A stretch of 64,000 nucleotides of DNA, from NCBI GenBank assembly GCA_028691845.1, contig JAQUYL010000019.1:1-64000 (forward strand), read 5' to 3'. The translations under genes and the position numbers were made by a program. The notes beneath the pieces were generated by a model that worked only from the letters and a program-made list of their open reading frames with translations, was not told where the DNA came from and searched no databases. Source of the DNA: Opitutaceae bacterium (lineage in GTDB: Bacteria; Verrucomicrobiota; Verrucomicrobiia; Opitutales; Opitutaceae). Of the stretch, positions 44,533 through 52,692 are shown piece after piece. Every line of letters starts with the position of its first letter. The stretch's first letter is position 1.

Positions 44533-46566
44533 CTATTTACTGCGTGTTCCGGTTTTGGCGCGTGAACTACGGCGGTAGCCGGCCGAAACCGGTTTTGACG
44601 CCACGCGTTTGAAATCGCCGGACTTCAGCACCTTGATCTGGTCTCGCAACAACGCCGCTCGTTCGAACTCCAGGCGGTTGGCTGCTTCCTGCATTTCGTC
44701 CTCAAGCTCTGCGATCACCTCCGCCACCTCGCCGGTGCCGGTTTCCGCGACCGCGGTGTCTTTCTTTTCCGTTGCATCGTAGGCATGCAGGCTCATCTGG
44801 GCCGTGCGTTTTACACCACGAGGCGTGATGCCATGCGCCTGGTTATAAGCCAGCTGCCTCTCCCGCCGCCGGTGGGTTTCCTCGACCGTCCGGCGGATCG
44901 AATCCGTGATGACATCGGCATAAAAAATGACCCGTCCTTTTTCATGCCGAGCGGCGCGGCCGGCCGTCTGCATAAGACTCGTCTGACTGCGCAAGAATCC
45001 TTCCTTGTCAGCATCGAGGATGGCCACCAGCGCCACTTCCGGCAGATCCAGCCCTTCGCGCAGCAAATTGATGCCCACGAGCACGTCGAACTCGCCTCGG
45101 CGCAGTTTGCGCAGTATCTCCACGCGCTCCAGCGCATCGATGTCCGAGTGCAGGTACTCGACCCGCAATTGAGCCTCACGCAGGTAGGTCGTGATGTCCT
45201 CAGACAGCCGCTTGGTCAGGGTCGTCACCAGTACCCGTTCCCCTTGTCCCGTCGCCTGCCGGATCTCGCCAATGAGATCCTCCACCTGTCCCTTGGACGG
45301 ACGGATCGAGATTTCCGGATCAAGCAGGCCGGTCGGCCGGATGACCTGTTCGGCGATGACAGTGGATCGCACGAGTTCGAACGGGGCCGGCGTGGCCGAC
45401 ACATAAATAGTTTGGGCCGTGATGCCCTCGAACTCCGCAAAGCTCTGCGGCCGGTTGTCGAGGGCCGACGGCAGGCGGAAGCCGAACTCGACCAGGTTTT
45501 TCTTTCGGGCCATGTCACCATTGTACATGCCCCCGATCTGGGAGACGGTCACGTGGCTCTCGTCTACCATGAGCAGGAAATCCTTTGGAAAAAAATCAAT
45601 CAGGCAGCAGGGGCGTTCGCCCTCCCGACGGCCCGACAGGTGCCGCGAGTAGTTTTCGATGCCATTGCAGAAACCCATTTCCTGCAGCATCTCCAGGTCG
45701 TAATTCGTGCGCATTCGGATGCGCTGCGCCTCCAGGTAACGTCCGGCCTTTTCAAAAAAGGCGACGCGTTCCTCCAACTCGGCCTTGATGCCGGCAATCG
45801 CAGCCGCGAGCTTGCCGCGCGTGGTCACGTATTGATTGGCTGGATAGAGATCAAATTGTTCAAGGCGGCTGAGGATCTTGCCGCTCACTGGATCGAACTC
45901 CGCCAGTGTTTCGACATCGTCGCCGAAGAACTCCACCCGCAGCCCCTTCTCCGAGTAGGCCGGCATCACGTCCACCACCTCGCCGCGCACCCGGAAACGA
46001 CCGGAGGCAAGCTGATAGTCGTTGCGGTCGTATAGATTGTCCACCAGCCGCTCCAGAAACTGGTTGCGACCCAGCTTTGTCCCCTGGCGGATCGGAATCC
46101 GCAGTTCGGTAAAATCCTCGGGGGACCCCAGGCCATAGATGCACGACACGCTGGCGACCACGATCACGTCGCGGCGGCTGACCAGCGCGCTGGTGGCGGC
46201 AATGCGCAGGCGCTCAATCTCCTCATTGATCGAGGAATCCTTTTCGATGTAGGTATCGCTCGACGGAATGTACGCCTCCGGCTGGTAATAGTCATAATAG
46301 CTGACAAAATACTCGACGGCGTTTTCCGGGAAGAAATTCTTGAACTCCGAATAGAGCTGGGCCGCCAGCGTCTTGTTGTGCGAGATGACCAGCGTCGGAC
46401 GGTCGAGGCGCGCGATGACATTGGCCATGGTGAAGGTTTTGCCCGAGCCGGTGACGCCCAGCAGCGTCTGGTATCGGTTGCCCGCCTGCAGTGAGTGCAC
46501 CAGCGCCTCGATCGCCTGGGGCTGGTCGCCTGTTGGCTGGTAGTCGGCATGGAGCTTGAATGGCAT
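44533..46566 (-). CDS. uvrB: Excinuclease ABC subunit B
   Basis: Damage-verification helicase of nucleotide excision repair. The 677-residue protein has Walker A GVTGSGKTFTMANV at 37-50, the beta-hairpin region FVSYYDYYQPEAYIPSSDTYIEKDSSINEEIERLR, the LLMVDESHVTVSQIGGMYNGDMARKKNLVEFGFRLPSALDNRP block and the helicase motifs GERVLVTTLTKRLSEDITTYL and LPEVALVAILDADKEGFLRSQTSLMQTAGRAAR. The C-terminal UVR motif (LEDEMQEAANRLEFERAALLRDQI) binds UvrC. It is a stand-alone gene; mfd, its transcription-coupling partner, lies 14 kb away in the window. Confidence 0.97.
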   Translation of the reverse strand: MPFKLHADYQPTGDQPQAIEALVHSLQAGNRYQTLLGVTGSGKTFTMANVIARLDRPTLVISHNKTLAAQLYSEFKNFFPENAVEYFVSYYDYYQPEAYIPSSDTYIEKDSSINEEIERLRIAATSALVSRRDVIVVASVSCIYGLGSPEDFTELRIPIRQGTKLGRNQFLERLVDNLYDRNDYQLASGRFRVRGEVVDVMPAYSEKGLRVEFFGDDVETLAEFDPVSGKILSRLEQFDLYPANQYVTTRGKLAAAIAGIKAELEERVAFFEKAGRYLEAQRIRMRTNYDLEMLQEMGFCNGIENYSRHLSGRREGERPCCLIDFFPKDFLLMVDESHVTVSQIGGMYNGDMARKKNLVEFGFRLPSALDNRPQSFAEFEGITAQTIYVSATPAPFELVRSTVIAEQVIRPTGLLDPEISIRPSKGQVEDLIGEIRQATGQGERVLVTTLTKRLSEDITTYLREAQLRVEYLHSDIDALERVEILRKLRRGEFDVLVGINLLREGLDLPEVALVAILDADKEGFLRSQTSLMQTAGRAARHEKGRVIFYADVITDSIRRTVEETHRRRERQLAYNQAHGITPRGVKRTAQMSLHAYDATEKKDTAVAETGTGEVAEVIAELEDEMQEAANRLEFERAALLRDQIKVLKSGDFKRVASKPVSAGYRRSSRAKTGTRSK

Positions 46567-46735
46567 GACCTGGCAACCCTTGACGAGTTTGCGTGACTCG
46601 GCAACTGCCGGTTGCCCGAGTCCGCGCCCGGATGACGCCTCCGATCGGGGTCACCGATCTTGCGCGCAAGAAGCGGCGGGACCACGGAGCTTGCAGTGGC
46701 TCCCGACTGCAAGTCGCGCCCCTTATCCTTCGGAT

Positions 46736-48145
46736 TCAAATGCCGCCAAGCCGCATCAAGCCGCTCCAAACCTGGGTCCAGAACTTTCGCGCCTCCGCCG
46801 TCTCGCTCTTGGCTGAGGTCTGCTGGCACAGGAATACCCCGCAGCCTTCAAAAAGATCGTCAAAGAGCGGGTTCCTGCCGCGAAAATATGACCAGAAGGT
46901 TTCCGCCCGCACCGGCCGGTATGCCAGGCCGGGCGTGAATCCGATTGTGGAGTCCTGGTTCGTGCGTCGTGCCGGGGCCTCGGCTCCGGGCGGTACATCC
47001 AGGATCTCCGCCCGGACCCCGCGGCTGCCGGCGATCAGCAACCGGCAGGGTCCGCAAAATTCAAAATACCGGAATTGCCCCGTGATCCACGATTGCCAGG
47101 TGAAGATGCGCCAATGCCGGCGAATCCTGAGCTGCCGGCCGGCCAGTGCGATTACGCCGGCCAGAAAACTTGGCCGGAGCACGAGCGAACCGTCCGCTGG
47201 CAGGGTGACCAGGGCCAGTTCAGTATGCGGGTCCTCCTGGCTCGAAAAGACCGCCCGCCGCACGGCATGGGGCGAATCATTGCGCATCTCAATCAATTCA
47301 ACCAAGCCGCATGCCGCGCAGGTCAGCGGCAGACGCCAGTCGAGGACGATACACGTTTTTCGCCGCAGCCCCTCGTCTGTGGCCTGCAGGAATCGGCCCT
47401 TGACCCAGAGGGCATCCCCCGGCCCCAGGGTCGCATCGACGGAAGTGCGGCTCACTGCCAGTTGGGGCGGCGGAGACCCAGTCGCACCCAGCAGGACCGG
47501 CCGGCTGCGCATGACAAACGGTGCCAGCAGATAGTAAGCCACCCATCGGACCAGCGATGGCCCCATCACATAGAGAGCAAGGGCGATGGACACGTACAGT
47601 CCATAGCGGGTCCAAGCCTCGTGGAAGTAGTGCATTATTTTCGATTTGCTTTCTTCCGCCATTTGCAAGTCGCGCTGCAGCCGGCCGAGCGCGATTTCCA
47701 GTCCATCCTTCTCCCATCCGGCCCTCACAAGTGCCTGCCGGAGTTCGCCGACACGGGCGGTGGCCTCGGCTTCCATCTCCTTCAGGCGGACCATCCGCTC
47801 CTCGTTGGTCCGAAGCTGCATGGGATCCCCCAGCAGCCGGTTAAAACCTCCGTTCAGATCGCTCAACTCCGCCACGACCTTGGCGGCCTGAAGTGCGCGC
47901 TGCTGTTGACTCGCGATCTCACTGCGCAGGTCTCTCATCCGCGAATCGACATCAGACAGTGCCGCCTCAAGTTTGCGGGTTTCCCCCGTCAGTGCGCGGA
48001 TGACTTCCGACCGCCTTAGATCAAAATCCACCCGGTCGCGCAAAAACACCCACAAGACCAGAGCGCTCATTCCCAGCACCAGAATGGTCGTCACCACGGC
48101 TGTCTTCTGGATCAGCCATGAAAAAAATCCGGCAAGTGTCCCCAT
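46736..48145 (-). CDS. Membrane coiled-coil protein with AIM24-like C-terminal domain
   Basis: A 469-residue protein. A hydrophobic segment at about 13-33 is followed by a long coiled coil (about 45-170, e.g. LSDVDSRMRDLRSEIASQQQRALQAAKVVAELSDL) and a second hydrophobic region at about 180-210 (YGLYVSIALALYVMG, VAYYLLAPFVM). A beta-rich C-terminal domain follows, with GDALWVKGRFLQATDEGLRRKT, LALVTLPADGSLVLRPSFLAGV, IFTWQSWITGQFRYFEFCGPCRLLIAGSRGVRAEIL and FWSYFRGRNPLFDDLFEGCGVFLCQ. The pattern of the C-terminus resembles AIM24/TRAP-like beta-sandwich proteins; that is a guess. Function unknown. Confidence 0.5.
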   Translation of the reverse strand: MGTLAGFFSWLIQKTAVVTTILVLGMSALVLWVFLRDRVDFDLRRSEVIRALTGETRKLEAALSDVDSRMRDLRSEIASQQQRALQAAKVVAELSDLNGGFNRLLGDPMQLRTNEERMVRLKEMEAEATARVGELRQALVRAGWEKDGLEIALGRLQRDLQMAEESKSKIMHYFHEAWTRYGLYVSIALALYVMGPSLVRWVAYYLLAPFVMRSRPVLLGATGSPPPQLAVSRTSVDATLGPGDALWVKGRFLQATDEGLRRKTCIVLDWRLPLTCAACGLVELIEMRNDSPHAVRRAVFSSQEDPHTELALVTLPADGSLVLRPSFLAGVIALAGRQLRIRRHWRIFTWQSWITGQFRYFEFCGPCRLLIAGSRGVRAEILDVPPGAEAPARRTNQDSTIGFTPGLAYRPVRAETFWSYFRGRNPLFDDLFEGCGVFLCQQTSAKSETAEARKFWTQVWSGLMRLGGI

Positions 48146-48292
48146 GGATTACCTTTTGCGTTAATCGTTGAATTTGTCTATGCAAGTTTCCGATCGGTGC
48201 GAAGCCAATTGCTAAACTGCACTGAATTTGCCAACCTTAGTCAGATGTAATCGGGGGCTCTGCCCCTTCCCCTTCAATCCATAGTCGAAATC

Positions 48293-49561
48293 ATGTCCCT
48301 CCAGCATTCCCTTTACGATTCCCCCGTATTCCAGATGGCCTGCCGGCAGTTCGACCTTGCGGCGGATGCCATCAACATGGCGGATGCCATGCGCGACCGC
48401 ACCAAATACCCGCGCCGTTGCGTCGCCGTCGCCCTGCCCATTAAACGCGACGACGGCCGCATCTCAGTCTTTGAAGGCTATCGGGTGCAGCACAACATGT
48501 CCACCGGCCCCTCCAAGGGTGGCATCCGCATCCACCAGGATGTGACCATCGGCGAAGTGGCGGCCCTGGCCATGTGGATGAGTTGGAAGTGCTCCCTGGT
48601 CGGCCTGCCCTATGGTGGGGCCAAGGGCGGTATCGTCGTCAATCCACTCGATCTTTCTTTTGCCGAACTGGAGCGACTCTCGCGCCGCTACATGCAGGAG
48701 ATGATCTCCATCGTTGGGCCTCACAAGGACATTCCCGCTCCGGACGTCGGATCCAATGAGCAGGTTATGGCGTGGATGATGGATACATACTCCAACCATG
48801 TCGGCCATGTCGAACCCGCGGTGGTCACCGGCAAGCCAATCTCGCTCGGCGGTTCGGCCGGACGCCGGGAGGCGACCGGTGAAGGGGTGGCTTATCTGGT
48901 GCGCGCTTATCTGCAGGATTTGAAAATACCGATCTCCGATGCAACCATCGTAATCCAAGGCTTCGGCAATGTCGGCAGTGCAGTGGCGATGGCCTTGCAT
49001 CGGTGGGGCGCCCGCATCATCGGGATCTCCGACTACACGGGGGGGTTCTACAACCCCAAGGGCATCAACCCCAAGAAGGCGATCGACTACATCGCATATG
49101 CGCGATGCCTGAAGGATTTTCACGAAGGGGAGGAGATTACCAATGAGCAGCTGCTGGAACTGCCCTGCACGGTGCTCGCGCCCTGCGCCCTGGAACGAGT
49201 CATCACCGAAAAGAATGCCGGCAGGATCAACTGCCGCCTCCTGGCCGAAGGCGCCAATGGTCCGACCACCAACGAGGCGGATAAGATCCTCGAGCAGCGT
49301 ACCGAGATCGAAGTGATTCCCGATGTGCTCTGCAATTCCGGGGGCGTCATTGTCTCGTATTTCGAATGGCTGCAAAATCTGCAGTGCTATTATTGGGAGA
49401 AGGAGGAGGTCTTTCAGAAGCTGCACACGATGCTCGACAAGGCCAAGGATTCGGTGGACTACCAGATGCGGAAGATGAAATTCAGCCGCAGGCTGGCTGC
49501 GTTGACCCTGGGCATTCAGCGGGTTGCCGAGGCCAAGCAGAAACGCGGCCTGTTCCCCTGA
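48293..49561 (+). CDS. gdhA: Glutamate dehydrogenase (Glu/Leu/Phe/Val dehydrogenase family)
   Basis: Interconverts glutamate and 2-oxoglutarate plus ammonium with NAD(P). The 422-residue hexameric-type enzyme has the substrate loop MSTGPSKGGIRIHQDV, the catalytic Lys in YGGAK111GGIVVNP, APDVGSNEQVMAWMMDTYS and the Rossmann motif VIQGFGNVGSAVAMAL near 220-235. The C-terminal NSGGVIVSYFEWLQNLQCYYWEKEEV matches the family. Length of 422 is the smaller bacterial class. The ATG lacks a Shine-Dalgarno sequence. It is a single gene; a decayed antiporter gene lies immediately beyond. Confidence 0.95.
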   Translation: MSLQHSLYDSPVFQMACRQFDLAADAINMADAMRDRTKYPRRCVAVALPIKRDDGRISVFEGYRVQHNMSTGPSKGGIRIHQDVTIGEVAALAMWMSWKCSLVGLPYGGAKGGIVVNPLDLSFAELERLSRRYMQEMISIVGPHKDIPAPDVGSNEQVMAWMMDTYSNHVGHVEPAVVTGKPISLGGSAGRREATGEGVAYLVRAYLQDLKIPISDATIVIQGFGNVGSAVAMALHRWGARIIGISDYTGGFYNPKGINPKKAIDYIAYARCLKDFHEGEEITNEQLLELPCTVLAPCALERVITEKNAGRINCRLLAEGANGPTTNEADKILEQRTEIEVIPDVLCNSGGVIVSYFEWLQNLQCYYWEKEEVFQKLHTMLDKAKDSVDYQMRKMKFSRRLAALTLGIQRVAEAKQKRGLFP

Positions 49562-49570
49562 GGCGTGCTG

Positions 49571-50050
49571 TCATTCGTCAACAAGCAATCATAACAGCAA
49601 CCATCCGACTGGTGCCGGAATCGGCAGCAGCACATGTGGGCTGTATTTCAGGAGGCAGCCTTAAAAGGCCGGCACCCTGACTCCCGCGTTTAGATCGATT
49701 GACTTAACCATGAAATTCGGGCCGTGGCCGATACAATTCATCGCGCCGAAAACCACCGCCTCCAGATTTACTGCCAGGACCAAAGGCTCCTTTGTCGCCG
49801 GCAACGTCCGCACGCAAAACAACCGGGGATGTGCAAAACCGGAATCCCGACCGTGCTGGCAAGATAATCGAGCGCCTACGCAGTTCGAGATCACAAGAAT
49901 CAGAACACGACTTGGAATGCGCTTATGCGTTATTTGTTCATCCGGATCCACGGCCGGCGCAGCGGCATCGAGACGCCGGTTGTTCCGATGGGATTCGTCA
50001 TCACGGCCCCAATGATCGGATTGGCCGGTGAGGCGGCCTCGCCCCCTGAT
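49571..50050 (-). pseudogene. Remains of a Na+/H+ antiporter-type (NhaD/citrate-transporter-like) gene
   Basis: Minus-strand frames preserve hallmark segments of a sodium:proton antiporter family: ANPIIGAVMTNPIGTTG, then VSMPLRRPWIRMN, a stop, and after a frameshift ITHKRIP...VISN. Much of the middle is missing, then LAVNLEAVVFGAMNCIGHGPNFMVKSI, LNAGVRVPAF, TAA, GCLLKYSPHVLLPIPAPVGWLLL and TGA. Functional members read ...GTTGASMLLIRPWIR..., ...[22 protein letters not shown]... and a final LKYSLPVLLPIxxLVG helix. Two stops, a frameshift and a large deletion show it is dead. The relic lies head to tail against the 3' end of gdhA. Confidence 0.6.
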
Positions 50051-50356
50051 ATTGATTTAGGACGCGACCGCATAGGCGGACCGAACGGGACGATGGGGAT
50101 GGGAAGCATATCGATCCCGACGGTGGACACACGAACCGATGGGACTTCTCCATCCTCCAACTGCACAAACAGGAGACCGGTTCGCGTCAATGCACTCACG
50201 TGACCGCGGCTGGGTGAGCCAGCTCAACCGGGCGCTGGCAGTTCATGTGATGATAGAACGGCAAGCAAAAAATCCTCTCCAGCAGAATCGGTAGTCCACC
50301 CTGAGTTCCAGATTGCCAAGCGCCGGTTTTCAGTAATTTTTTGAAGCTTCCTTTAG
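50051..50356. other. Gene-free gap upstream of the Gre-like gene
   Basis: No gene is supported. The lower-coordinate part may be more of the decayed antiporter gene (its N-terminal part), but I could not match it. The rest should hold the promoter of the Gre-like gene; no clear -35/-10 pair was recognised. Confidence 0.3.
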
Positions 50357-50371
50357 CCCCCCCCCCCCCCC
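50357..50371 (+). repeat. Homopolymer of 15 C before a TTG start codon
   Basis: A run of 15 cytosines occupies 50357-50371, ending on the base before the TTG start codon of the Gre-like gene and taking the place of a Shine-Dalgarno sequence. An in-frame TAG lies just upstream of the run. Such tracts slip during replication and could change spacing or frame. Confidence 0.8.
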
Positions 50372-50851
50372 TTGAAAAAAAGTCTTCTGCTGCAACGCAT
50401 CATCTCCCATCTCGCCGCTGAACTCGAGCTTTTCTCCACTGCCGCGAGGGACACTCATGCCGACGCCACGGACGAACAGAACAAGTCCGAGGACAAGTAT
50501 GATACCCGAGGGCTGGAAGCATCTTATCTTGCCCTTGGGCAGTCCCGGCAGGCAGTGGAGGTTGAACAGGCGTTGCGGCAGTTTGAAATCCTTCCGGCTC
50601 GCGATTTTGGCCCGGCCGATCCCATCGATGTAGGCGCGCTGGTCGCGCTCGAAGCCGGTTCCGAGAAGACCTTTTATTTCGTGGGCCCGCGCGCTGGTGG
50701 AACCGAAGTGAAATATGACAGGAAAGTCGTGCTAGTTGTTACCCCCCAGTCGCCGCTGGGTCGGCAGCTCGTGGGCAAGCGGCAGGGCGATCTGCTGCAA
50801 ATCGAGATGGCCGGACGGAAAAACGACTACCGTGTCGCACTTGTGGCCTGA
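50372..50851 (+). CDS. GreA/GreB-family transcription factor-like protein
   Basis: A 159-residue protein. The N-terminal half is helical (MKKSLLLQRIISHLAAELELFSTAARDTHADATDEQNKSEDKYDTRGLEASYL), as in a coiled-coil finger. The C-terminal half resembles the GreA/B FKBP-like domain (VGALVALEAGSEKTFYFVGPRAGGTEVKYD, VTPQSPLGRQLVGKRQGDLLQIEMAGRKNDYRV). True Gre factors rescue backtracked RNA polymerase through acidic residues at the coiled-coil tip; here the tip has Asp/Glu-rich DATDEQNKSEDKYD, so activity is plausible but not certain. The TTG start is preceded by 15 C; its MKKSLLLQ beginning is a normal one for this subgroup. Confidence 0.7.
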   Translation: MKKSLLLQRIISHLAAELELFSTAARDTHADATDEQNKSEDKYDTRGLEASYLALGQSRQAVEVEQALRQFEILPARDFGPADPIDVGALVALEAGSEKTFYFVGPRAGGTEVKYDRKVVLVVTPQSPLGRQLVGKRQGDLLQIEMAGRKNDYRVALVA

Positions 50852-50940
50852 GCTGAGTCAGGGGCACCTGAGGAGTCTTGCTGGCGCGCATTCACGCCAG
50901 TGATCGTTCGCCACGGTTGTACCGCAGGAATAAGCCCAGC

Positions 50941-52395
50941 CTAAGCGTCCGGCTTCCCCACTTTAGACGCCGCATCCCCCTCCGCCAGCAGGCAGCGGAT
51001 CACGTCCGCCGCCGTATAAGACCAGCCGTCGGGACCGGCAAACCGTCCAATGGACACGACGTCGTTTCCAGCCGTCACGATCGCGAGTTCCGTCTGTGAC
51101 CCGGCACGGATTTGCCCGAGGCCGACCGTTGACGTAAGCCCGTTGCAAAGGCATTTGCGCCCTTGGGTGTCCTCCAGCGATCCACCTTTCCGGACGTAAT
51201 CGGCCACCTCTTCACTGGGGCACCGATACCCCAATGTGCCATCAGGCTTGCGGAATACCTGTCGGAGATAACCCAGATCGCATATGCGCTTTCGGCCAGC
51301 ATAGTCATCGGCATCCGAAACGGTCCCTTCCATTTGCATGACTTTGAAAGGGAATCCGGTCGGAGAGGCCGACGGGTCAGTAAAAACAACGGCGCGACCA
51401 GCCCGGCTCAATTCCACGGCTCGGCGCCTGAGTCCGGCTTCGATGCCGGACTCTTCACAAAAGGCAAAAGCAGTTCCCACTTGGATCCCGGCCGCTCCCA
51501 CCCGCAATGCCTCGGCCAGCTTTTCCGGCCGCGCATATGCGCCCGCCAGCCAGAACGGCAGGCCAAGTGCGCGGAACTTCTCGAGATCCGGCAGATCTCG
51601 CGGACCATACACCGGTTCACCGCTGACTGAAAGCTGCATAGGCCCCCGAGGTGGCGCGTTGTGGCCACCGGCGAGCTCGCCTTCGACTACAAAGCCATCA
51701 ACCCGGCCTCTGGACTTGCGCGCCAACGTCATGGCCAGCGTTGCCGAGGAAACAATGGGCAGGAATAGCGGACGCCGCAATCGGACTGCCTCCCCCCCGC
51801 AAAAACCTCGCGGGTCGAAAGTGGACAAGAACTCCTCGTCAGGTTCCGCCCCCTCGACATCGATCCTCATTTCCACCGCTTCACCAGCTGCAAACCGATC
51901 CAACACGTCCGGAATCGCCCGGGGGATACCCGCTCCCATCAAAACGTAATCCACGCCTGCCAGCATGGCGCCGTACAGTGAGGGCAAGGTAACTAGCTGA
52001 ATTTTCTCCAGGAGGTTGATGCCGACCAACCCATTGTGGCCCTCCTTCGCCAAAAACACCTCCACGAAATTCGCCGCCACCGTAAGTTCCAAAAATTCGG
52101 CGCTGGGCTTCAGGGTCGGCATCGGCGCCTGTTTGAACGGTGCGCCCGGGGCTTTCCCACCAGGGATGAAAAATTTCTCCAAAAGCCGTTCCGCCACTCC
52201 CGGCACCGGGAAACTACACAATGCGCGGCGCAGGTTCCCATCAGGATCACCCAACTGCAACCGCCGCGCGAGTATGACCGGCAGCATCGTCCCGGACACC
52301 ACGCCGAGTTGCCCCGTCTTCGCCACGGCTCGCGCCAGCGGCCAGCCGGAGACAGCGACGCCCATTCCGCCCTGAATGATCTTTGGATGTGACAT
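50941..52395 (-). CDS. Nitronate monooxygenase/NPD-like flavin-dependent oxidoreductase
   Basis: A 484-residue TIM-barrel FMN enzyme of the 2-nitropropane dioxygenase family: N-terminal KIIQGGMGVAVSGWPLARAVAKTGQLGVVSGT, VEGELAGGHNAPPRG (catalytic His region) and AGAYARPEKLAEALRVGAAGIQVGTAFAFCEESG (phosphate-binding). It is longer than the usual 310-360 residues: it has an insert around FFIPGGKAPGAPFKQAP and a C-terminal extension (GYRCPSEEVADYVRKGGSLEDTQGRKCLCNGLTSTVGLGQ). That layout is like PfaD/enoyl reductase-related members used with polyketide or fatty acid synthases, but no partner genes are near. Substrate unknown. Confidence 0.75.
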   Translation of the reverse strand: MSHPKIIQGGMGVAVSGWPLARAVAKTGQLGVVSGTMLPVILARRLQLGDPDGNLRRALCSFPVPGVAERLLEKFFIPGGKAPGAPFKQAPMPTLKPSAEFLELTVAANFVEVFLAKEGHNGLVGINLLEKIQLVTLPSLYGAMLAGVDYVLMGAGIPRAIPDVLDRFAAGEAVEMRIDVEGAEPDEEFLSTFDPRGFCGGEAVRLRRPLFLPIVSSATLAMTLARKSRGRVDGFVVEGELAGGHNAPPRGPMQLSVSGEPVYGPRDLPDLEKFRALGLPFWLAGAYARPEKLAEALRVGAAGIQVGTAFAFCEESGIEAGLRRRAVELSRAGRAVVFTDPSASPTGFPFKVMQMEGTVSDADDYAGRKRICDLGYLRQVFRKPDGTLGYRCPSEEVADYVRKGGSLEDTQGRKCLCNGLTSTVGLGQIRAGSQTELAIVTAGNDVVSIGRFAGPDGWSYTAADVIRCLLAEGDAASKVGKPDA

Positions 52396-52692
52396 GTTAA
52401 TTCCTGCAACGCTACTTCCATGGGAAGGAGCTGGCGGAGGGAAAGTCAGGTGCTGCAGGTCACGATATGTGCATGCCTTGCAGGCTATCCGTCAAAAAAC
52501 CGCCGCTGAACTTAATTGGTATGTGGGTGCCTCGAGCAATGGAAGCCCAATTTTCATGTCGCCACCGGCTCCGCCGCACTGGTCGCGTTCATCCCTGATC
52601 TGCTCCGGGACTGCTCCCGGAAAATATTGCTGGTGGTGGCTGATTTGCAGTAGTAAATCTTAGAAGATGAAGCCGCGCTTCGCAGGGAAATC
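52396..52692. other. Divergent promoter region
   Basis: A 297-bp gap between the NPD-like gene and the radical SAM gene, which diverge. No gene is supported; a reading in one frame (HVATGSAALVAFIPDLLRD) looks protein-like but is short and matched no family. Promoters for both genes should lie here, not identified. Confidence 0.35.
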
